DNA of 64,000 nucleotides from Ruminococcus sp. AF41-9 (GTDB taxonomy: Bacteria; Bacillota; Clostridia; Lachnospirales; Lachnospiraceae), in contig NZ_QUDO01000003.1 in NCBI RefSeq assembly GCF_003477525.1, forward strand, positions 1-64,000. The letters run 5' to 3'. A program made the position numbers and the translations under genes. Of this stretch, positions 57,709 through 64,000 are shown piece by piece; positions within the stretch are counted from its first letter, which is position 1, and each line of letters begins with the position of its first letter. The notes under the pieces were generated by a model, which saw nothing but the letters and a program-made list of their open reading frames with translations, searched no databases and was not told the DNA's origin.

Positions 57709-58517
57709 CTATTGGAAAGAGCGATTTTTATATTCCAGCCGGATTTTGTCCGCGATCAGGGCGATAAATTCTGAATTGGTTGGTTTTCCCTTTCCATTGC
57801 TGACTGTGTAACCAAACAGTGCATCAATGGTATCCATTTTTCCTCTGCTCCACGCTACCTCAATGGCATGGCGGATCGCCCGTTCTACCCTGCTGGATGT
57901 TGTCTGGTGTTTCTTCGCAATTGTCGGATAAAGAATTTTAGTAATAGAATTGAGCATCTCCATATCATTTACCGACAGGATGATCGCATCTCGAAGATAC
58001 TGATATCCTTTAATATGAGCCGGAACACCGACTTCGTGGATAATGTTTGTCACATCTGTCTCCAGATTTCCCATAGTCATGGGATTATTCGTCTCAGTTT
58101 TCTGTGGCTGGCGGCTGATCTCCCTGAATCTTCTTTCCCCTGCTCTGCGCACATGTTTGATCCTGTTCAGCAGCATTTTATTGTCAAAAGGCTTCAGCAC
58201 ATAGTAATCTGCACCCAGGCTGAAAGCATCTTCTGTGATTCGTTCTTTTCCCACCGCAGAAACAACAATAAATGACGGTATTTTCTTCAGTTACTGTCAT
58301 GGGCAAAATGTTCCATGACTGCCAGCCCGTCCATCTTCGGCATAATAATATCCAGTACAACAACATCCGGTTCTTTTTCCTGTATCAGATTACACAGTTC
58401 TTCTCCATTATGCGCCTTTCCTACCAGTTTCAGATCTGCATCTTCTTCTATAATCTGACCAAGTACTTCCACCATTCTCTCATTATCATCTGCAACTGCC
58501 ACATTTAACTTTTCCAT
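57709..58517 (-). CDS. spo0A: Sporulation master regulator Spo0A, frame broken by one missing base near 58290
   Basis: Response regulator that starts sporulation. The receiver part ([19 protein letters not shown], phosphorylation site in [14 protein letters not shown]) reads from 58517; after HFAHDSN the frame breaks. One C added at about 58290 restores [27 protein letters not shown] and runs into the DNA-binding half ([24 protein letters not shown], then [19 protein letters not shown]), giving 269 residues. Start chosen at 58517 after GGGAGGG. If the break were real, the strain could not sporulate; the pattern of other breaks argues against that. The spoIVB gene lies upstream, as is usual, but with a c-di-GMP gene in between. 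Confidence 0.93.
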
Positions 58518-58662
58518 GAGGCCACACCCTCCCTCTTTCAATCCTACAATTTGTTCATGTCCGACACATTAGATATTATAGTAGAACGAACAGAGAGAAA
58601 TCAAGCCGAAACAGGCAGGTCAGACCTATTTTCCATCGACTGATTCAGAGCTGATTTTCCAT

Positions 58663-60680
58663 TTATTTTTGTTTTTCGTCAAATCGTAACACGCCCGGAC
58701 AAATATCGAACTTTATCTCATTGACCGCTCTGGTTTCCAGTTCCTGGCTGATCTGCCCTTCTGCCTCCACAAGGCACTGTAAAAGCACAGGATTAAACAC
58801 CCCTTTTTCCCCGTCAAGGAGCATCTGAACTGCCTGCTTATGTGGAACCCCTCTTTTGTAGGAGTGCTCACTGACAAGTACATCATAGGCATCTGCCAGC
58901 GATACCACCTGAGCCGCGATCGGAATTTCTTCTCCTTTCAGTCCGTCCGGATATCCTCTTCCGTCATATCTCTCATGATGCCATCTGCAGATCTGATATG
59001 CAGTCCGTACCAGTTCTTCATTCTGATACAGTTCCAGATTTTTCAGAAGCGATGCTCCGATCAGCGTATGCGTTTTCAGGATTTCTTCTTCTGTCGGCGT
59101 CAATGGCGCCGTTTTGTTCAGAATTTCTTCATTGATGCCGATTTTTCCGATATCATGAAGCGCAGAGGCTGTCACGATCACTGTGCGTTCTGCCCAGGAA
59201 AGATCATATTTGTCCGTTTTCTGGATCAGGCGTTCCAGCAGAATTTCTGTGATAATGTTGATCCTGAGAATATGCTGCCCGCTTTCTCCGTTTCTGTAGC
59301 CCATGATCTGACTCAGAATACCGATCATGATCTGGTTGTTCTTCTGCTTTTCATAAATCTGATCCGTCACAAGCGTGATCAGTCTTCTCTGTTTGGCATA
59401 AAGTTTAATTGTATTAAATACCCTGCGGTACACGACCTGCGCATCAAACGGGCGGTTGATATAATCCACAACTCCCATCTCATACGCTTTCCGTACAAAT
59501 GCCTCAGAGTCCTCGCTGGAGATCATGATCACAGGAATGTCGTCGATCCAGTTCTTTGCAGCCATGGCGGTCAGCACTTCGAAGCCATCCATCACAGGCA
59601 TGACAATGTCCAGCAGTACAAGGGAAATATCCCTCTCATACTGCTCCAGGATATTCATACATTCTTCTCCGTTCTCAGCCTCCAGAATATCAAATTCATC
59701 TCCGAGAACCTCTGCAAGGATCGCACGGTTGAGTTCTGAATCATCTACGATCAGGATCTTCTGGGGCGGTTTGTCTGCTGCTTTCCCCGTCCGTTCTTCC
59801 TGTCCCGGCTGTGATGTACTCTCCTGAGTAACCACCATGTTTTTACGCAATTTTGCCTGATACATAAACTGATCTGCCTGCACAATGGTCTCTTCTACCG
59901 TATTTCCGTCAGACATTGCCCCGCCAATACTGACAGAAAGCCGGATCTGGGAATATCCTGGCACCTTCGATTCTCTGATCTTTTTACAGATCTGTCTGAG
60001 TTTCTGTGTAAAGATATCTGCGGCAATATCCGGCATGACCAGAAGAAATTCATCTCCTCCATAGCGAATAAGAATATCGCTCTTGCGGATACAGCTCCGG
60101 ATCATTTTTGCCACAGTCTTTAAGACCACATCTCCTACTCTGTGGCCAAACGTGTCATTGTAAAGTTTAAAATCATCCAGATCGATCATTGCCACACCTG
60201 CCAGAGCTTTCATTTTCTTGATCTGATCCTCAAAATATCTCCTGTTGGAAATTCCTGTCAGGGCATCAATATACAATTTATCATCATAACCGCTCAGTTT
60301 CCGCAAAAGGCGGTCTCTTCCTTCAGAATCCAGCATCAGCTCATCATCCAGACAGTTGATCATCTCGATCACATACGGCTTCCCGTCAATCTCAACATAT
60401 TTGGCAATCACCTGATAAAGAGCAGTATCTATAAATTCCATTTTTACTCGTTTATCTTTCGCCTTATATGCCTTGAGTGATACGCAGTTCTCACAGGATG
60501 ATCTTTCCTCCAGAAGGAAAAACACTGATCGTGATCCTGATTCTGATCCTGTATTTCTGTATCATTTTTTCTGTTTATATTTTCTATTACTTCCGCATCC
60601 AGCAGCCGTACCACATCAAAGATTTCCCTGAGTTTTTGGATACTTTCTTCTGCTTCCTGCATTGTCATTACTGTATTCAT
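58663..60680 (-). CDS. GGDEF-REC-HD-GYP hybrid protein (c-di-GMP synthesis and breakdown), frame broken by one missing base near 60494
   Basis: About 672 residues once repaired. Order: a PAS-like N-terminal part with a CENC pair (to about 140), GGDEF domain with an intact active site (LIRYGGDEFLLVMP), a receiver domain (KILIVDDSELNRAIL, VLLDIVMPVMDG) and an HD-GYP phosphodiesterase (ALHDIGKIG, HHERYDGRGYPDGLKG). It can thus both make and destroy c-di-GMP. The start is at 60680 (GAGG upstream). The first 60 residues are in another frame; one T at about 60494 gives HPCENCVSLKAY. It has its own promoter, c-di-GMP riboswitch and terminator upstream (60707-60870), inserted in the spoIVB-spo0A order. 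Confidence 0.88.
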
Positions 60681-60706
60681 AAACGTTGCCTCATATTGTG
60701 ACACAC

Positions 60707-60739
60707 AAAAAAAATATTGTTATCATAACAATAACAATA
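60707..60739 (-). terminator. Riboswitch expression-platform terminator
   Basis: On the minus strand TATTGTTAT pairs perfectly with ATAACAATA (7-base loop) and is followed by eight T. It lies between the c-di-GMP aptamer and the coding start at 60680, so it is the expected regulated terminator. Confidence 0.82.
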
Positions 60740-60748
60740 CTTTTGATT

Positions 60749-60822
60749 AACTACCTGCAGCTGGCTGCCATTTTACAGGCCCTTTAGCTTTGCGTCGCAA
60801 CCTTTCGATTGTTTTGCCATAT
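60749..60822 (-). ncRNA. Cyclic di-GMP-I riboswitch (GEMM)
   Basis: Read on the minus strand: ATGGCAAAACAATCGAAAGG, GACGCAAAGC, then GGGCCTGTAAAATGGCAGCC-AGCTGCAGGTAG. These words match the GEMM-I aptamer: GGCAAA, the GAAA-type tetraloop, the near-invariant GACGCAAAGC, and the GCAGGTAG 3-prime strand. A GUUAAU-GUUAAU pairing would form P1. A promoter lies just upstream and a terminator just downstream. It controls the GGDEF/HD-GYP gene, whose product makes and breaks the ligand. Whether binding turns the gene on or off cannot be settled by eye: the terminator left arm could pair with the 5-prime flank, which would favour read-through on binding. Confidence 0.9.
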
Positions 60823-60841
60823 TAACATCTAAATATTATTC

Positions 60842-60870
60842 ATGATAGCATAGCAGATATAAAAAGTCAA
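60842..60870 (-). promoter_or_regulatory. Promoter of the riboswitch-controlled gene
   Basis: Minus-strand TTGACT (60865-60870) and TATCAT (60842-60847) are 17 bases apart and start transcription about 15 bases before the aptamer. This makes the GGDEF/HD-GYP gene independent of spoIVB. Confidence 0.75.
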
Positions 60871-60954
60871 AACTTTTTAGTTGATCTCTGCCCGGAGTCT
60901 GTCCTGAATCTCAATCAGATTCTCCAGAAGCATAGAATTAAAAATTGTACAAAT

Positions 60955-62220
60955 TCAGTCAGTGTTTTCATGCGCAATCCGGTTGTAAGAAAGCATTGGT
61001 TTTTCACAATGCTTTCTGGTATTCTCCAGCATATTTTCTATAAATATTCCATATCCGCTGGTGGAATCCTGCACAAATACATGGGTGACTGCGCCAATGA
61101 TTTTACCGTTCTGGAGCACCGGAGAACCGGACATTCCCTGTACAACGCCTCCTGTAAGTTCCAGCAGTTTTTCATCTGTGATCTGAATTACAAAACTTTT
61201 ATTTGTATCCTCATGATTCAGATCAATTCTTTTAATCTGTGCAGTATATTCCTTCACCTGCCCGTCCACACAGCAAAGAATGGACGCCTCTCCTGTCTGT
61301 ATCTCCTGTTTATGCGCCACAGGCATCTTTTTCAGCGTAATCCCGTCTTCCACTCCTTTATAAAACTGCCCGTAAATCCCGTTTTTGCTGTTTTGCTCAA
61401 TATCACCCAGAATATTTTTATTCTCATACCGTATAAATCCGGCCAGTTCTCCCGGGCTTCCTTTACTTCCTTTTGTCACTGCCAGAACCTGTGCCTTATA
61501 TAATGCACCGTTTCGGATATCCAGAAGCTGTGCAGTGTCAACATCACTGATTCCATGACCGAGAGCTCCATAATTTCCATTCTGATCCACATAAGTGAGG
61601 GTTCCGATGCCCTGTGTGTCATCCCGGACCCAGATTCCGAGTTTATAATCTCCTTTTGTATCTTTCACAGGAGTTACAGACACCGGAACGCTTTCTCCCT
61701 CACGTTTTACCTCGAGTGTCACTGCATTTCCATCCAGCTTTTCGATATCATGAATCAGTTCTTTTTTTGTGGAAATTTTTTCACCGTTAAAAGCCACAAT
61801 ATAATCTCCCTGTTTCACAATATTTTTCGCCGGTTCCTTCGTCTCTCCATTCTGGTCCTGAATCTCTCCTGTATTGACCACAAGAACGCCCTCTGTCTCC
61901 ATATAAATCCCGATCGTGCTTCCGCTGACATAGATTTCCTGCTCATCCACAGGCGTTACTTTCACCTCTTTAAACGGAATACATCCCAACAGTCTGCACG
62001 GCAGCGTATAACCTCCATCCTGCGAAACTGCCACTGCCTCTTCAAAGGTAACCAGCGGATTCTCCAGCATTTCTGCCACATCTGCCTCATTTTCTCCTGA
62101 CACCTGAATCTCATCCGGTATTTTCCTGCTCAGATATTGATATCCCAGAAGTACGATTGCCAACAGATCCAGTGCCAGAAAACATACAATAAAAAGTCTG
62201 TATTTTTTTCTTCTGTTCAT
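60955..62220 (-). CDS. spoIVB: SpoIVB peptidase
   Basis: A 421-residue serine peptidase secreted by the forespore that activates the sigma-K checkpoint. One N-terminal membrane helix (LFIVCFLALDLLAIVLLGYQYL), a PDZ domain (about 95-195, KQGDYIVAFNGEKISTK) and the S55 peptidase domain with histidine in YGALGHGISD and Ser364 in VQGMSGSPV. The ATG at 62220 is preceded by AAAGGA; the frame is open further upstream without a site. Located between recN and spo0A as in most Clostridia. Confidence 0.95.
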   Translation of the reverse strand: MNRRKKYRLFIVCFLALDLLAIVLLGYQYLSRKIPDEIQVSGENEADVAEMLENPLVTFEEAVAVSQDGGYTLPCRLLGCIPFKEVKVTPVDEQEIYVSGSTIGIYMETEGVLVVNTGEIQDQNGETKEPAKNIVKQGDYIVAFNGEKISTKKELIHDIEKLDGNAVTLEVKREGESVPVSVTPVKDTKGDYKLGIWVRDDTQGIGTLTYVDQNGNYGALGHGISDVDTAQLLDIRNGALYKAQVLAVTKGSKGSPGELAGFIRYENKNILGDIEQNSKNGIYGQFYKGVEDGITLKKMPVAHKQEIQTGEASILCCVDGQVKEYTAQIKRIDLNHEDTNKSFVIQITDEKLLELTGGVVQGMSGSPVLQNGKIIGAVTHVFVQDSTSGYGIFIENMLENTRKHCEKPMLSYNRIAHENTD

Positions 62221-62298
62221 TTTCCCGCATCCTTTCTCAAAAATAAGAGAGCACAATCTCCAGTAAGATTATCCTCTCTTAGTATGCGGTCAAATATT

Positions 62299-63990
62299 TT
62301 ATTTGAGTCTTGTATTTTTTTGTTCCTGTGCCAATTCTTTCATTTCTTTGGCGTTCTCGAGAACCGCAGGTGTGATTTCCGCGCCACCCAGCAGTCTTGC
62401 CAGTTCCCGGATGGAATCATTTTCCGAAAGTACATGAATCTGGGTGATTGTATCTGTTCCTCTTAAATGCTTTTCAATTTCAAAATGGCTGTCTGCCATC
62501 GCTGCAATCTGCGGCAGATGTGTGATACACAGTACCTGATGGTGCTGACCGATCACTGCCATCTTTTCAGAAACCTTCTGCGCGGTTCTTCCGCTGATAC
62601 CAGTGTCGATCTCGTCAAAGATCAGTGTCTCGATCTGATCTCTGTCTGCAAGGATTGCTTTCAGCGCAAGCATGATTCTGGAAAGCTCACCGCCGGATAC
62701 GATCTGTCCCAGTGGTTTTAAGCTCTCGCCCGGGTTTGTAGAGATCAGATACTGAATCTCATCGGTTCCATTGTCTGAATAGCCATTTTTTTTCTGGAAA
62801 TCAATGGCAAAATTTACATCCAGGAAATTCAGGTCTTTTAATCCCTGAATGATCTTTTCCTCAAGCTGTGTACTGTATTCTTTACGGATTTCGGAGAGTT
62901 CATCCGATTTTTGTGCAAGAACTTTTTCCAGCTTTTCCAGACGGTCTTTTAATTCCTGTAAATTCTCTTCATATCTGCGTAATTTTTCCAGTTTTTCTTC
63001 CTGAAGCTTCCGGTATTCGAAAATTTCCCCGATGGTACGTCCGTATTTCGCTTTCAGACCATTGATCAGGTCAAGCCGACGTTCCGTTTCGTAGAACTCA
63101 CCTTCATCGAAGGTAAGATCATCCAGATAAGCTGACAGTTCCCTGTTAAAATCATTCAACAGCCCGTCTACTGAAGTCAACGTCTCTTCCAGCGGTGCGA
63201 GTTCCTGATCATACTGTGTCACATGGGAAAACTCCCTGAGTGCTTCCCCGACCGTCTCTCCTGCGCCTTCTTTTGCATCATATCCTGTAAGATTATGTAT
63301 AAGCTGTAAAGAATCCACAATCAGTTTCGCATTGTTCATCTTCCGGTACTGGCGTTCCAGTTCCTCGTCTTCCCCTGACTGAAGATTTGCTTTCTCAATC
63401 TCTTTGATCTCAAACTCCAGAAAAGCAGTTTCTCTGTTTCTCTGTTCTTCATCCATATTCATGGAATTAAGTTCACTTTTGCACTTACTGTACTCTTTGT
63501 ATGCCTGATGCACAGTTTCTTTCGCCGGAAGGATCTTCTCTTTTCCATAGGCATCCAGAATGGCAAGCTGTTTATCCTGATAAAGAAGAGACTGGTGTTC
63601 ATGCTGTCCATGAATATCCAGCAGGCAGGTTGCTGCTGCCTTCATCTGGCTTACGGTACTTGTCTCTCCGTTAATCTTATTGATGCTTCTTCCGTCCATG
63701 ATCTTTCTGGAAAGAAGGACCTGTCCATCCTCCGGATAGATATCCAGTGCTTTCAGTGCTTCCTTTGCCTTTTCATTCTCAATCTGAAAAAGCAGCTCTA
63801 CAAGAGCATAAGGTGCATTTTCTCTTATCATATTTTTTGAAGTTTTCGCTCCGAGGATGAGCTGCATAGACCCCAGGAGAATGGATTTACCAGCTCCTGT
63901 CTCACCGGTCAGGATATTAAGTCCCGGTCCGAATTCCACTTCAATTTCTTCTATCAGTGCAAGATTTTTTACATGCAGATGAGCTAACAT
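62299..63990 (-). CDS. recN: DNA repair protein RecN
   Basis: A 563-residue SMC-like ATPase that gathers double-strand break ends. Walker A GETGAGKS is in the N-terminus (MLAHLHVKNLALIEEIEVEFG), the C-terminal head carries the ABC signature IVSGGELSRIMLALK and Walker B TLIFDEIDTGISG, and the middle is coiled coil (about 150-350). The start at 63990 is within 10 bases of the window end, but the canonical N-terminus is present. Upstream genes are outside the window. Confidence 0.96.
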   Translation of the reverse strand: MLAHLHVKNLALIEEIEVEFGPGLNILTGETGAGKSILLGSMQLILGAKTSKNMIRENAPYALVELLFQIENEKAKEALKALDIYPEDGQVLLSRKIMDGRSINKINGETSTVSQMKAAATCLLDIHGQHEHQSLLYQDKQLAILDAYGKEKILPAKETVHQAYKEYSKCKSELNSMNMDEEQRNRETAFLEFEIKEIEKANLQSGEDEELERQYRKMNNAKLIVDSLQLIHNLTGYDAKEGAGETVGEALREFSHVTQYDQELAPLEETLTSVDGLLNDFNRELSAYLDDLTFDEGEFYETERRLDLINGLKAKYGRTIGEIFEYRKLQEEKLEKLRRYEENLQELKDRLEKLEKVLAQKSDELSEIRKEYSTQLEEKIIQGLKDLNFLDVNFAIDFQKKNGYSDNGTDEIQYLISTNPGESLKPLGQIVSGGELSRIMLALKAILADRDQIETLIFDEIDTGISGRTAQKVSEKMAVIGQHHQVLCITHLPQIAAMADSHFEIEKHLRGTDTITQIHVLSENDSIRELARLLGGAEITPAVLENAKEMKELAQEQKNTRLK

Positions 63991-64000
63991 TTTTTATTGC

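Noticed and set aside
58663-60704. Programmed ribosomal frameshifting as the cause of the broken frames
   Set aside because: No slippery heptamer with a following pseudoknot was seen at the sites, and the affected genes belong to families that do not use it.
60885-60954. An 18-codon frame (MLLENLIEIQDRLRAEIN) after spoIVB
   Set aside because: No ribosome site and too short to judge; it ends upstream of the riboswitch promoter.
1-64000. CRISPR arrays, rRNA, tRNA and prophage
   Set aside because: No regularly spaced direct repeats, no RNA-gene signatures and no phage structural genes were found in the reading.

Overview
The window looks like chromosomal DNA of a spore-forming, low-to-moderate-GC Clostridium-class Firmicute, most likely a gut Lachnospiraceae; I cannot name the genus. 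The evidence is the mixture of spo0A, spoIVB, spoIIM and a SpoVB-type flippase with RNase Y, an Rrf2/IscR-led iscRSU operon, GGAGG-type ribosome binding sites, and a plant-glucan locus (ABC importer without its own ATPase, family GH3 and GH94 enzymes, AraC regulators). No rRNA, tRNA, CRISPR array, prophage or insertion sequence was seen.

Layout. 0.4-2.5 kb: an AraC regulator with a FliB-like cysteine-rich protein. 2.6-15 kb: a beta-glucoside/cello-oligosaccharide locus, with a minus-strand operon (solute-binding protein, two permeases, a domain-swapped GH3 beta-glucosidase) divergent from two plus-strand GH94 phosphorylases and followed by a second AraC regulator. 15-31 kb: a YkgJ-type protein, a DUF6483 protein, topoisomerase III, an orphan OmpR regulator, a PAP2 phosphatase, a glycosyltransferase, mutY, an HAD phosphatase, an L,D-transpeptidase, a MATE transporter, gpmI and hom. 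31-40 kb: a FAD protein, an acetyltransferase, a 23S rRNA methyltransferase, a relic GTP pyrophosphokinase inside a repeat-rich intergenic block, then tpiA, pgk and gap. 40-50 kb: a PHP phosphatase, an amylosucrase-type GH13 with an N-terminal decapeptide repeat, a CtpE-like P-type ATPase, iscU/iscS/iscR, a flippase and DAHP synthase. 50-64 kb: xerD, spoIIM, rny, recX, recA (with a LexA box), glgA, spo0A, a GGDEF/REC/HD-GYP protein under a c-di-GMP riboswitch, spoIVB and recN.

How the genes work together. The 2.6-14 kb locus imports beta-glucosides and splits them either by hydrolysis (GH3) or by energy-saving phosphorolysis (GH94). gap-pgk-tpiA and gpmI supply lower glycolysis; glgA and the GH13 enzyme suggest alpha-glucan storage and turnover. 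The recN-spoIVB-spo0A order is the usual clostridial sporulation/repair arrangement, here interrupted by a c-di-GMP turnover gene that senses its own product.

A caution for every user: nine otherwise normal genes (an AraC gene, the first GH94 gene, a DUF6483 gene, topB, gpmI, hom, tpiA, spo0A and the GGDEF/HD-GYP gene) are each broken by exactly one missing base, and each break can be explained by a shortened run of identical bases. Several should be indispensable, so I read these as sequence errors rather than gene decay and give each gene its whole span. The least explained stretch is 35.5-36.2 kb, which holds palindromic repeats, a truncated gene, and ten 18-base units that would encode a strongly basic hexapeptide repeat.
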